Part shown: positions 1 through 6,665 of the stretch, one piece after another | How positions within the stretch are numbered: the stretch's first letter is position 1 | Layout of the letters: the number at the start of each line of letters is the position of its first letter | From: an uncultured Clostridium sp. | Lineage (GTDB): Bacteria; Bacillota; Clostridia; Clostridiales; Clostridiaceae | Reading direction: 5' to 3' | DNA length: 13,427 nt | NCBI RefSeq assembly: GCF_934754915.1 | Contig: NZ_CAKVKB010000092.1 | Span: forward strand, 1-13,427 | Notes under the pieces: generated by a model | Databases searched by the model: none | The model's input: only the letters and a program-made list of their open reading frames with translations | What the model was told of the DNA's origin: nothing | Program-made: the position numbers and the translations under genes

Positions 1-426
1 AAGAAAGTAGATGGAAATTGGCATTATTGTGATAACCTTGTGAAATATTCAGAAGAAAATATTATAAAAAATGAATGGATGGAGATAAATCAATACTGGT
101 ATCATTTTGATGAAAACGGCAATATGGATAAGAATACTACTATAAAAGACGAATGTGGTAATGAGTGTCAATTAAATTCTGATGGTGCTTTAGTTAACCG
201 TGAGGAACCAGAATTTAAAGAAGAAGAAGAGCCAGAGTTTAAGTTTATTGAAAAGGATGGAAAAACATACTGCATAGATTTACAAGGAAATAAAAAGACA
301 GGCTGGATTATGAAAGGTGATTGGTGGTATTTCTGTAATAGTGATGGAATAGTTCAAAAGAATATATCTATTATTGATAATGGCCAGAAATATATTTTAG
401 ATCAAAACGGAGCATGGATTAGATAA
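1..426 (+). CDS. C-terminal part of a choline-binding-type cell-wall-binding repeat protein (5' end outside window)
   Basis: The reading frame is open from base 1, so this is the tail of a longer gene; the GTG at 40 is an internal Val codon, not a start. The 141 visible residues hold degenerate wall-binding repeats: DGNWHYCD at the very start, then NEWMEINQYWYHFDENG, then GWIMKGDWWYFCNSDG. The aromatic/Gly pattern (GW, WYF, DG) is typical of the CW_binding_1 / choline-binding fold, which holds proteins to teichoic-acid choline or related wall polymers. A short acidic linker rich in EEEPEFK separates the repeats. The final segment (IDNGQKYILDQNG) closely parallels the repeat region of the next gene (IEDGNEYYLGEDG), so the two may be related. 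The catalytic or functional N-terminal part is not visible, so no enzymatic role can be assigned. Confidence 0.85.
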   Translation, partial: KKVDGNWHYCDNLVKYSEENIIKNEWMEINQYWYHFDENGNMDKNTTIKDECGNECQLNSDGALVNREEPEFKEEEEPEFKFIEKDGKTYCIDLQGNKKTGWIMKGDWWYFCNSDGIVQKNISIIDNGQKYILDQNGAWIR

Positions 427-521
427 TAATATAATATGATATAAAAGAATTCTATAAATAAAAAATATGAAATTAGATATCATGATTATTTGAATACTTG
501 AATAATTTATATTAAATATTT

Positions 522-560
522 GCCCAATGGCTATTTTACAGTTATTGGGCTTATTTTAAT
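522..560 (+). terminator. Rho-independent terminator after the first wall-binding gene
   Basis: GCCCAAT (522-528) pairs perfectly with ATTGGGC (544-550) around a 15-nt loop, followed by the T-rich tract TTATTTTAATTTT. It lies about 95 bases after the stop codon of the first gene and should end that transcript. Confidence 0.75.
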
Positions 561-730
561 TTTAAAAATATTATTATCTTTTTTATATTAACTAGAAATT
601 AAATAGGTTTAAATTCATCATTGTAAAAAGAAATGAAAAAAGTTAATATTATACTGTGATGTGTAAGATATAGGTAATTTCTATATAAATGGAAATAGTA
701 AATTTAAATGTGATTTTAATTTGGCAATAA

Positions 731-736
731 TATAAT
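731..736 (+). promoter_or_regulatory. Possible -10 box for the surface-protein/two-component operon
   Basis: A perfect TATAAT lies 36 bases upstream of the start codon at 772. No good -35 is seen 16-18 bases upstream, so this is weak support in such AT-rich DNA. Confidence 0.3.
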
Positions 737-771
737 AAGTGCTGAACAAGCTATATAGGAGATAACAATTA

Positions 772-2511
772 ATGAAAAAAATATTTAATAATATTTTAGT
801 GTTATTGGCATTACTCATAATTATCATAACAGGTGCAAGTTGTTATATTTATAGAACAAGAGAAGAAAGTGAAGTATTGAATTCTGATGTCAGTATGAAT
901 GATGTTAAATGTATTTTAAGAATTGATAGTGAATCACAAAATGATTATGTTCAGATTCCAATAGGATATAAATCAGGGAAAATATATGTTTTAAATTATA
1001 ATGATAAAGATAAGATTTATGATTGTAATATTTACATTTTAAATAAAGATGGAAGTTTAAAGGATTCAGGAATAAAGCTTCCAGATGAATATTCAAAAGG
1101 AAATCTATATGTTATTGGTGATAAAATTTTTTCACAAGATAAATACTTTGATCTTTCAGAAGATGAGAATCATGTATTGTTTTCAGATTTAAAGTATGAT
1201 GTATGCTGTGCTGTTAGTGGTAATGATAAATATGTCGTATTTTCAAGAGATATTGATGATAAGAAAGAATATGTATTATACAATATAGAGGATAATAGTA
1301 ATTATAAATATCAAATGGAAAAATCTAATGAAATCTGTAATATTTTTTTTGATTCTGAAACCAATAAGTTTTATGCTATATGTTCCAATAATGTAATATA
1401 TGAAATTGTACAGGAAGAAAATGAATTTACATTATTGCAAAAAGAGAAAATAGAAGATATAAATGATAATTATGATTATAAGTATGCATACGGATTTGAT
1501 GGACAAATATTTTTATCTTCCAAGAAAATTGAAAATAACAATGAATATTCTTTAGAACAATTTAATTTAAAGAGTGGATATTTGGAAAAAATACAGAGTA
1601 TAAACTTATGTGCATATGATAAGCTGTATAGTCAGTATGTGATTTTAAAGAAAAATGAAAGCAATAATGATAAAATTTATTTTGCAAAATTTCAGAATAC
1701 TGGTTTTGAAATGCTTATGCAGGTGCCTAAAATTTATGGCCAGGATAGCAGCATATCAATTAATATGATTGATACTGATAATGTTCTTATTCATGAACAG
1801 CTGTATGACAACAGTAATAATAAAATAAAAAATGTATATAGAGTATACGATCTTATTACATATTTTCAACAAAATAATGGAGAAAATTCATGGAATATTG
1901 AAGAAAAAGTGACTTTGAATAATGCTTTTAAGAACATTGATAAATACAATGAAAACAGAACTGTTGAAAACAAAACTGGTGAAAATGATAATAATGAAAA
2001 GAAAAAAGAAAATGAAGAAAATTACAGTAAAATTGAACCTAAACAGACAGTTTCAGCGCCTGTAAAAAATGAAGAACCAGATTATAGGGAGACAAGTCCA
2101 TCATGGAAAAGAGCTAATGGTGACTGGTATTATTATGATAATAGAGATAAAAAAGTAACTGGTTGGGTAAAAACTCAAAAAGGATGGTATTATTTTTATA
2201 CTGATGGAGTTATGCAGAAAAACAGCCTTGTCATTGAAGATGGAAATGAATACTATTTAGGAGAGGATGGACTTTTAACTGTTCCTGATGATAATTTAGA
2301 AGAAAATTCTAGTGGGTATTATGACGAAGAAAAAAAGGAAAAAGTCAATTCTAATAATTCAGACAGAGAAGAAAATAGGAAAAATTTAGGAAATAATAAT
2401 GCTGATGCATATGATAAGGACAAGGATGTTGATGAAGATAATAAAGAAAACACCAATGAAGAAAAAGAAAATAAAAATAGTGAAGAAAAAAATGAGAAAA
2501 AAGAAAAGTAA
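772..2511 (+). CDS. Membrane-anchored surface protein with a beta-rich ectodomain, wall-binding repeats and a charged tail
   Basis: The 579-residue protein starts at ATG 772, with AGGAGAT at 757-763 as ribosome binding site. Residues about 5-26 form a hydrophobic segment (ILVLLALLIIIITGASC). No canonical lipobox or AXA cleavage site is evident, so a membrane anchor is more likely than secretion. Residues about 40-365 are rich in short beta-type stretches (KIYVLNYN, NLYVIGDKIF, YVVFSRD, KIYFAKFQ), resembling a degenerate beta-propeller; this is an inference from pattern only. A low-complexity N/E/K linker follows. Residues about 443-502 carry wall-binding repeats (WKRANGDWYYYDN, GWVKTQKGWYYFYTDGVMQKN). 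The last 75 or so residues are almost entirely K, E, D and N. Only 37 bases separate this gene from the response regulator, with no terminator, so all three genes are probably co-transcribed. It may act as an accessory to the kinase, but no specific function is recognised. Confidence 0.85.
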   Translation: MKKIFNNILVLLALLIIIITGASCYIYRTREESEVLNSDVSMNDVKCILRIDSESQNDYVQIPIGYKSGKIYVLNYNDKDKIYDCNIYILNKDGSLKDSGIKLPDEYSKGNLYVIGDKIFSQDKYFDLSEDENHVLFSDLKYDVCCAVSGNDKYVVFSRDIDDKKEYVLYNIEDNSNYKYQMEKSNEICNIFFDSETNKFYAICSNNVIYEIVQEENEFTLLQKEKIEDINDNYDYKYAYGFDGQIFLSSKKIENNNEYSLEQFNLKSGYLEKIQSINLCAYDKLYSQYVILKKNESNNDKIYFAKFQNTGFEMLMQVPKIYGQDSSISINMIDTDNVLIHEQLYDNSNNKIKNVYRVYDLITYFQQNNGENSWNIEEKVTLNNAFKNIDKYNENRTVENKTGENDNNEKKKENEENYSKIEPKQTVSAPVKNEEPDYRETSPSWKRANGDWYYYDNRDKKVTGWVKTQKGWYYFYTDGVMQKNSLVIEDGNEYYLGEDGLLTVPDDNLEENSSGYYDEEKKEKVNSNNSDREENRKNLGNNNADAYDKDKDVDEDNKENTNEEKENKNSEEKNEKKEK

Positions 2512-2548
2512 TTTTTAGCAGGTTGTCGTCAAATAGGGGTGAGATTAA

Positions 2549-3247
2549 ATGTTAAAGAAAAGGATATTAGTTGTTGAAGATGAATTTTCAATAAATGATA
2601 CATTAAAATTTGCATTATCAAAGGAGAATTTTGATGTAAAAGGTGCTTATGATGGAGAAAATGCTTTAAAATTAATGGAGGAATTTAAGCCTCAGCTTGT
2701 TTTACTGGATGTAATGCTTCCAGATATAAATGGATTTGAATTATGTAAAAAAATGAGTCCTAAAAGTTTTGTAATAATGCTTACAGCAAGGGATGATGTA
2801 ATTGATAAAATTTTAGGGATGGAAATAGGTGCTGATGATTATATTACAAAGCCTTTTGAAATAAGAGAAGTTATAGCGAGAATAAATGCTGTTTTCAGAA
2901 GAGCTGATAAGTCACTTTCAAATAATATAGATTTAGATATTACAGAAGAAAAGAAAGAAGTGGCTGTAAAAGGCATAGAAATAAATTTGGATAACAGAAT
3001 AGTAAAAAAAGATGGCCGTGAAATTATTTTGAAGCGAAAGGAATTTGAATTACTGAGCTTTTTATATAAAAATAAAGGGCATGTTTTTACTAGGCAGCAG
3101 CTTTTAAATAAAGTATGGGGGTATGATGATTATGGTGATACCAGAACTGTTGATGTACATATAAGAAGACTTAGGGCACATCTTGGAGAAGATAAAGAAA
3201 ATTCAGTTATAGAGACTGTTTTTGGAGTGGGGTATGTTTTTAAATAA
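2549..3247 (+). CDS. OmpR/PhoB-family response regulator
   Basis: The 232-residue protein is full length for the family. The receiver domain (residues about 5-118) shows the acidic pocket E10-D11, the phospho-acceptor D54 in LLDVMLPD, the switch residue T79, and the conserved K101 in the motif ITKPFE. The C-terminal winged helix (about 133-231) has the usual REIILKRKEFELLSFL entry and the GDTRTVDVHIRRLR recognition helix, ending in the family hallmark GVGYVFK. It is therefore a phosphorylation-controlled DNA-binding transcription factor in the cytoplasm. The start ATG is preceded by AGGGGTGAG (2535-2543). It lies between the surface protein and the histidine kinase that presumably phosphorylates it. 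The target genes cannot be read from the sequence; the operon itself and wall-associated genes are plausible. Confidence 0.97.
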   Translation: MLKKRILVVEDEFSINDTLKFALSKENFDVKGAYDGENALKLMEEFKPQLVLLDVMLPDINGFELCKKMSPKSFVIMLTARDDVIDKILGMEIGADDYITKPFEIREVIARINAVFRRADKSLSNNIDLDITEEKKEVAVKGIEINLDNRIVKKDGREIILKRKEFELLSFLYKNKGHVFTRQQLLNKVWGYDDYGDTRTVDVHIRRLRAHLGEDKENSVIETVFGVGYVFK

Positions 3248-3275
3248 CATGTTTTAAGTAAGGAGTGTGGATAAT

Positions 3276-4673
3276 GTGCTTAAAACATTAAAAGGGAAAA
3301 TAATGACAGTAGTTATTATAGCACTTTTAGGAGTAAATTTTGGAATAAGCATTTTGGTATACGATACTTTTTATAATCAGCTTAAAGCAAATATAAAAAG
3401 TGATATGGAAGGAATTAAGAATTTTACAACAAGTACATTAAAGTATGGTGATATTGTAATTGAGGATTCAGAAAAAGTAAGAAGTAAAACTATATATGAA
3501 GTAAACAGTAATTATGAATGTTATGTGGGATTATATGATAATGAAGGAAATGTAATTTGTGATGGCGGGAATATGTTAAAATCAGACAGTATAGAAAATA
3601 TACTGAAAGATTCAGCATCAAAAGGAGCTCTAATACGGTTTAACAATAGAAATGGACTAATATCTACATATGTATATCCTATTTATTTTAATGGTGATTA
3701 TGACAGCAGTCTTATTATTCAAAAAAATTATGATTTGTATTACAGTAACATAAAGAAAACAATGGCAAATATTATTGGAGTACAGTCAATACTTCTTGCA
3801 GCAATTACCATTATACTAAATTACTTTGTAAATAGAATAATACGCCCATTAAAAATATTAATAAAAGAAATGAATAAATATGGAGAAGGAAAAGAACCTG
3901 AAAAAATAGAGATTTCTTCAAAGGATGAGATTGGGCAAGTTACAGATGCATTTAATCAAATGATAGTGGATAAGAAAAAGCTTGAAGCAGCTTCAAAAGA
4001 GTTTTTTAATAATGCTACTCATGAACTAAAGACACCAATAACATCAATATATGGATATCTTCAGATATTAGATGAAGAAGATATAAATAATATGAATGTA
4101 GAATTTAAAAATAGGGCTATAAATAGAATGTTAATGGAATGTTGTAAACTCAGAGATTTGATTCAAAAATTACTTGAAATATCGAGATGTGGGGTAAGAA
4201 AAAAAGAAATTGCAGTTGAGTTTGATTTGAAGCAGATGATAAATGAAATATGTGAAAGACTTATAGATAGAGCAGAAAGATTAAATAAAAAATTTGTTAT
4301 AGATATGAAAGAAATTAGGATAAAAGCTATAAAAGATGATGTAGAGCATATAATTCTCAATTTAATTGATAATGCCTTAAAGTATTCAGCTGGCAATAAA
4401 ATACTTATAGAACTTAATGGAGACAAGGATAAATTTTTTTTTAACATAAGTAATAAAATAACTGAAATACCTGAGGATGTTTTAAAAAATCTTTTTGATC
4501 CATTTGTGAAATATAATAAGTTTGATGATAATCTGGAAAATTGTATTACAAGTTCAGGACTTGGATTATATTTATGTAAAGAACTTGCAGATAAGAATAA
4601 CCTTGATTTTATGTATACAGTAAGTAGTAAAGTAATAACATTTGAGTTGAAAAATACTATTATAAAACAATAA
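3276..4673 (+). CDS. Membrane sensor histidine kinase with HAMP domain
   Basis: A GTG at 3267 opens the frame, but AAGGAG (3260-3265) ends one base before it. The GTG at 3276 sits 10 bases from that site and is the more likely start, giving 465 residues. TM1 is at about 7-29 and TM2 at about 163-188, enclosing an extracytoplasmic sensor region of about 130 residues. A HAMP linker follows (RPLKILIKEMNKYGEG... to about 240). The HisKA helix has NNATHELKTPITS with the phospho-accepting H249. The ATPase domain has an N-box LNLIDNALKYS (361-371), an FDPF motif, and a G2 box SSGLGLYLCKEL (426-437). The usual DxGxG G1 box is replaced by ISNKITEIP (391-399), a divergence that occurs in some Firmicute kinases. 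It follows its response regulator by 28 bases and should be its partner. The input signal is unknown; the upstream surface protein suggests an envelope cue. Confidence 0.94.
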   Translation: MLKTLKGKIMTVVIIALLGVNFGISILVYDTFYNQLKANIKSDMEGIKNFTTSTLKYGDIVIEDSEKVRSKTIYEVNSNYECYVGLYDNEGNVICDGGNMLKSDSIENILKDSASKGALIRFNNRNGLISTYVYPIYFNGDYDSSLIIQKNYDLYYSNIKKTMANIIGVQSILLAAITIILNYFVNRIIRPLKILIKEMNKYGEGKEPEKIEISSKDEIGQVTDAFNQMIVDKKKLEAASKEFFNNATHELKTPITSIYGYLQILDEEDINNMNVEFKNRAINRMLMECCKLRDLIQKLLEISRCGVRKKEIAVEFDLKQMINEICERLIDRAERLNKKFVIDMKEIRIKAIKDDVEHIILNLIDNALKYSAGNKILIELNGDKDKFFFNISNKITEIPEDVLKNLFDPFVKYNKFDDNLENCITSSGLGLYLCKELADKNNLDFMYTVSSKVITFELKNTIIKQ

Positions 4674-4754
4674 AATTCGTGACTATAATTGCTGAATACT
4701 TTTAATCTATTTTTTCAGTTTAAATTGACCAACCAAATAAATAATACTATAACA

Positions 4755-4763
4755 TGGTATAAT
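4755..4763 (+). promoter_or_regulatory. Extended -10 promoter of the first hxlR gene
   Basis: TGGTATAAT matches the extended -10 consensus TGnTATAAT exactly and lies 31 bases before the ATG at 4794. No good -35 is present 17 bases upstream, which is tolerated in extended -10 promoters. The TTGACC at 4725 is too far away (27 bases) to be its partner. Confidence 0.65.
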
Positions 4764-4780
4764 CATATACAAATATGATT
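4761..4780. promoter_or_regulatory. Perfect inverted repeat over the hxlR start site, candidate operator
   Basis: AATCATAT (4761-4768) and ATATGATT (4773-4780) are exact inverted copies separated by ACAA. The repeat overlaps the last bases of the -10 box and the expected transcription start. It ends at the ribosome binding site. Its position fits an autoregulatory operator for the HxlR protein encoded immediately downstream. Confidence 0.55.
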
Positions 4781-4793
4781 GGTGGTGAAAGTA

Positions 4794-5195
4794 ATGAAGA
4801 TAAGAAAAGATTATACATGTCCTGTTGAAATAATTCATGATATAGTTAAAGGAAAGTGGAAGCCTATAATAATATTTCAACTAAAAAAAGGTTCAAAATC
4901 TTTAGCAGAACTTGAAAAAGGAATTAATGGAATTACACAAAAAATGCTTCTTGAACAATTGAAAGAACTTCAGGAATTTAAAATTATTGATAAGGTAAAA
5001 TCTAAAGGGTATCCACTTCATGTTGAGTATTTTCTTACAGAAGATAAAGGGATTAAGCTGTTAAAAGCTTTTGAAATAATGCAAGGTATTGGAATAGAAT
5101 ATATGATTGAAAATGGAAAGGAAGACGAGCTTAGAAAAAAAGGAATAAATTCAGAAAGTATATCTAATTATTTAAATCAACGTAACAATAGATAG
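4794..5195 (+). CDS. HxlR-family winged-helix transcriptional regulator
   Basis: The frame is open from a TTG at 4779, but GGTGGTGA (4781-4788) is the ribosome binding site and points to ATG 4794, giving 133 residues. The protein has the HxlR layout: a short N-terminus with conserved CPVE (Cys9), then KGKWKPIIIFQL, the helix-turn-helix ending in ITQKMLLEQLKELQEF, and the wing HVEYFLTEDKG. In relatives such as YodB and HypR the N-terminal Cys senses quinones or disulfide stress. That this Cys does so here is inference. It lies just upstream of an isochorismatase-like hydrolase on the same strand (gap about 35 bases), a common pairing. The inverted repeat over its own promoter suggests autoregulation. 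Confidence 0.92.
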   Translation: MKIRKDYTCPVEIIHDIVKGKWKPIIIFQLKKGSKSLAELEKGINGITQKMLLEQLKELQEFKIIDKVKSKGYPLHVEYFLTEDKGIKLLKAFEIMQGIGIEYMIENGKEDELRKKGINSESISNYLNQRNNR

Positions 5196-5202
5196 ATTAT
5201 TA

Positions 5203-5222
5203 TACCCACAAAAAAGTGGGTA
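5203..5222 (+). repeat. Hairpin between hxlR and the hydrolase gene
   Basis: TACCCAC (5203-5209) pairs perfectly with GTGGGTA (5216-5222) over a six-A loop. There is no T-run after it, so it is a poor terminator. It spans the first possible GTG start (5216) of the hydrolase frame and could limit translation there, or mark a rearrangement joint. Confidence 0.55.
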
Positions 5223-5230
5223 ATTTACAT

Positions 5231-5731
5231 ATGTATTTTACAGAGGGAAACTATAAATTACATGAACCAGAAAAAGCAGCAGAAAAGGCAGCTCAAATTT
5301 TAAACAAATTCAGAAATGAAAATAAGCCAATAATTCATGTAAAACATATGTTTAATGTAAATGGAAGAGATAATGGTGATTATTTACTTGATTTTAATGA
5401 AGCTGTAAAACCTAAAGATGGGGAAATAATAATTTCAAAAAATTATCCTAATGCATTTTTAAAAACAAATTTATATGAAGAACTTAAGAAAATTAATGCA
5501 GATAGTCTTGTAATTGTTGGAATGATGAGTCATATGTGTATTGATACAACAACAAGAGCAGCACAAAATTATGATTATAAGGTAATGGTTATACATGATG
5601 CGTGTACAACAAAAGATTTAGAATGGGATGGTGAAAAAATTAAAGCAGAAACTGTTCACAATAGTATTATGGCATCATTAAAAGGTATGTTTGCAGAAGT
5701 TGTATCAGCAGAAGAATATTTAAAATTGTAA
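5231..5731 (+). CDS. Isochorismatase-like cysteine hydrolase, N-terminally truncated
   Basis: From ATG 5231 the product has 166 residues; a GTG at 5216 would add five. The body matches the cysteine hydrolase (isochorismatase/nicotinamidase) family: KPIIHVKHM strand, K70 in SKNYPNAF (the usual catalytic Lys), and C103 in VGMMSHMCIDTTTRAA (the nucleophile), followed by HDACTTKDLEWDG and AETVHNSIMASLKG. Relatives begin with a strand of the type LLVIDMQN.YF, whose Asp is the third catalytic residue. Here the similarity starts at MYFTEG and that strand is missing; no other frame upstream encodes it. There is also no good ribosome binding site. The gene may therefore be inactive after a 5' deletion. 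It probably shares a transcript with the preceding hxlR. The substrate is unknown. Confidence 0.8.
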   Translation: MYFTEGNYKLHEPEKAAEKAAQILNKFRNENKPIIHVKHMFNVNGRDNGDYLLDFNEAVKPKDGEIIISKNYPNAFLKTNLYEELKKINADSLVIVGMMSHMCIDTTTRAAQNYDYKVMVIHDACTTKDLEWDGEKIKAETVHNSIMASLKGMFAEVVSAEEYLKL

Positions 5732-5813
5732 TTTAGAGATTTTTAAGATGTCAAAGCTGTTTTGCTTGCAAATTAATAAATGGCAGTAGTTATGTTAAAT
5801 ATATAAATATTGG

Positions 5814-5859
5814 GACAGTAGGTATATTTGTGTAAAACAAAATCTACCTATTGTCTTTT
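5814..5859 (+). terminator. Terminator-like hairpin after the hydrolase gene
   Basis: GACAGTAGGTA (5814-5824) pairs with TACCTATTGTC (5845-5855) with one G-U pair, around a 20-nt loop. TTTT follows at 5856-5859. It lies about 85 bases after the hydrolase stop codon. Confidence 0.6.
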
Positions 5860-5915
5860 GAATTGGTTATAATTAATTAGATGGTAATTACTGTAAGCAC
5901 TTCAGAAAAAATCAC

Positions 5916-5960
5916 AAAATACAGGCAGGAAATTTTAAATAATTTCCTGCCTGTATTTTT
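5916..5960. terminator. Bidirectional terminator between the convergent hydrolase and tetR genes
   Basis: A perfect 19-bp stem (5916-5934 with 5941-5959) with a six-base loop has a core of ACAGGCAGGAAA. It has an A-run on its left flank and a T-run on its right, so it can stop transcription in both directions. Its right arm reaches the first base of the tetR stop codon (5959-5961), so the tetR transcript would be terminated without any 3' spacer. Confidence 0.9.
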
Positions 5961-6492
5961 ATGGAGTATATTCATGAAGCAGTATATCACTCATCTGTTC
6001 TGGTGTTTCTATGCACCCATCAAGAATCCATTTATGAGCAATAGACTTTATTCCGGCTCCTATAAAAAGCATATGATATTTAATTTCTCGTTCAGTTTTA
6101 TTTGGTATATGTACTAATTCAGGATATAGATTAAATATTACATCATAAGTCTGATTTGTAATTAGTCTATTTTCAGGGCTGTTAAAAAAAGCTTTATAAA
6201 AATCAGCATGTTCCTTTAAATAATAAAAATACCTAGTAAAAGTATTCTTTAATGAAGATCTATCTTTTATAAGGATATTAATAATATGAGAATGATATTT
6301 ATTTTGGATTTTTAAAATCAAATCATTTATATCATCGTAGTGAGAATAAAAAGCTGTTCGAGAAATATTAGCTTCTCTGCATATATCATTAATGTAAATA
6401 GAATTAAAATCCCTGTCTTTAAGAAGCTTTAGAAGTGCATTTTCAATTTTCATATCTGTTAATTGATATCTTTTATTATTACTTTTATTCAT
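5959..6492 (-). CDS. TetR/AcrR-family transcriptional regulator
   Basis: The 177-residue protein starts at ATG 6492, with AAAGGAA (6504-6498) five bases upstream on the minus strand. The N-terminal domain is a typical TetR helix-turn-helix: residues about 10-60, with IENALLKLLKDRDFNSI, then INDICREANISRTAFYSHY. The ligand-binding part is short and divergent and resembles the TetR_C_8 type (the group including DhaS), an assignment made by eye. The gene is divergent from an MFS exporter at 6666, and their promoters overlap. This is the classical arrangement in which the regulator represses both itself and the pump until a ligand binds. It ends in a bidirectional terminator. Confidence 0.93.
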   Translation of the reverse strand: MNKSNNKRYQLTDMKIENALLKLLKDRDFNSIYINDICREANISRTAFYSHYDDINDLILKIQNKYHSHIINILIKDRSSLKNTFTRYFYYLKEHADFYKAFFNSPENRLITNQTYDVIFNLYPELVHIPNKTEREIKYHMLFIGAGIKSIAHKWILDGCIETPEQMSDILLHEYTP

Positions 6493-6525
6493 TATTGTTC
6501 CTTTATCTTTACATATTTGAAAGTT

Positions 6526-6555
6526 TTGTAATGGTGAAAATAAAATTATTATAAT
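6526..6555 (+). promoter_or_regulatory. Promoter of the MFS exporter
   Basis: TTGTAA (6526-6531) and TATAAT (6550-6555) are separated by 18 bases and face the exporter. The predicted start is near 6562, leaving a leader of about 100 bases. Confidence 0.6.
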
Positions 6556-6576
6556 ATACTTTTAATAAAGTTACAA
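6548..6576 (-). promoter_or_regulatory. Promoter of tetR
   Basis: On the minus strand TTGTAA (6576-6571) and TATAAT (6553-6548) are separated by 17 bases, facing tetR. Its -10 overlaps the -10 of the exporter promoter by four bases. Confidence 0.6.
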
Positions 6577-6586
6577 ATGTTAAGGT

Positions 6587-6602
6587 AATAAAAGCTTTTA
6601 TT
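6587..6602. promoter_or_regulatory. 16-bp perfect palindrome, candidate TetR operator
   Basis: AATAAAAGCTTTTATT is a perfect 16-bp palindrome in the tetR-exporter intergenic region. It lies just beyond the tetR -35 and inside the exporter leader. Size and symmetry fit a TetR-family operator; binding by this TetR is inferred. Confidence 0.5.
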
Positions 6603-6603
6603 T

Positions 6604-6635
6604 ATGCAAAATTTTAAATATGCAAAATTTTAAAC
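6604..6635. repeat. Two tandem copies of a 16-bp sequence in the exporter leader
   Basis: ATGCAAAATTTTAAAT (6604-6619) is followed directly by ATGCAAAATTTTAAAC (6620-6635), 15 of 16 bases identical. The unit contains the palindromic core AAAATTTT. It could be a paired regulator site or a slippage duplication. Confidence 0.8.
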
Positions 6636-6665
6636 TTGATGAATTTGAAGGGAATGAAAAATCAG

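Larger units (their letters stand above)
427..771. other. Intergenic region with one terminator and a possible -10 element
   Basis: This stretch of about 345 bases separates the first wall-binding protein from the surface-protein/two-component operon. It holds a clear hairpin terminator (522-560) and, near its right end, a TATAAT at 731-736 that could be the -10 of the downstream operon. No convincing -35 lies at the right distance. Only very short open frames (8-13 codons) without ribosome binding sites are present. I see no riboswitch fold or tRNA. Confidence 0.6.

Noticed and set aside
40..42. GTG at 40 as the start of the first gene
   Set aside because: The frame is open to base 1 and encodes further wall-binding repeat residues (DGNWHYC), so the GTG is an internal Val codon.
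830..845. Lipoprotein signal (TGASC) in the 772-2511 protein
   Set aside because: The position three before the Cys is Gly, not Leu or a similar residue, so it does not fit the lipobox; a membrane anchor is more likely.
905..1096. Minus-strand open frame inside the surface-protein gene
   Set aside because: Antisense shadow of an AT-rich gene; no ribosome binding site and no recognisable domain.
4163..4447. Minus-strand open frame inside the histidine kinase gene
   Set aside because: Antisense shadow of the conserved kinase domain.
4691..4720. Hairpin after the kinase gene (CTGAA...TTCAG)
   Set aside because: Five base pairs with a 17-base loop is too weak to call a terminator.
4725..4730. 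TTGACC as -35 of the first hxlR promoter
   Set aside because: It is 27 bases from the TATAAT at 4758; the extended -10 explains the promoter without it.
5881..6117. Plus-strand open frame of 78 codons
   Set aside because: It lies over the bidirectional terminator and antisense to tetR, and has no ribosome binding site.
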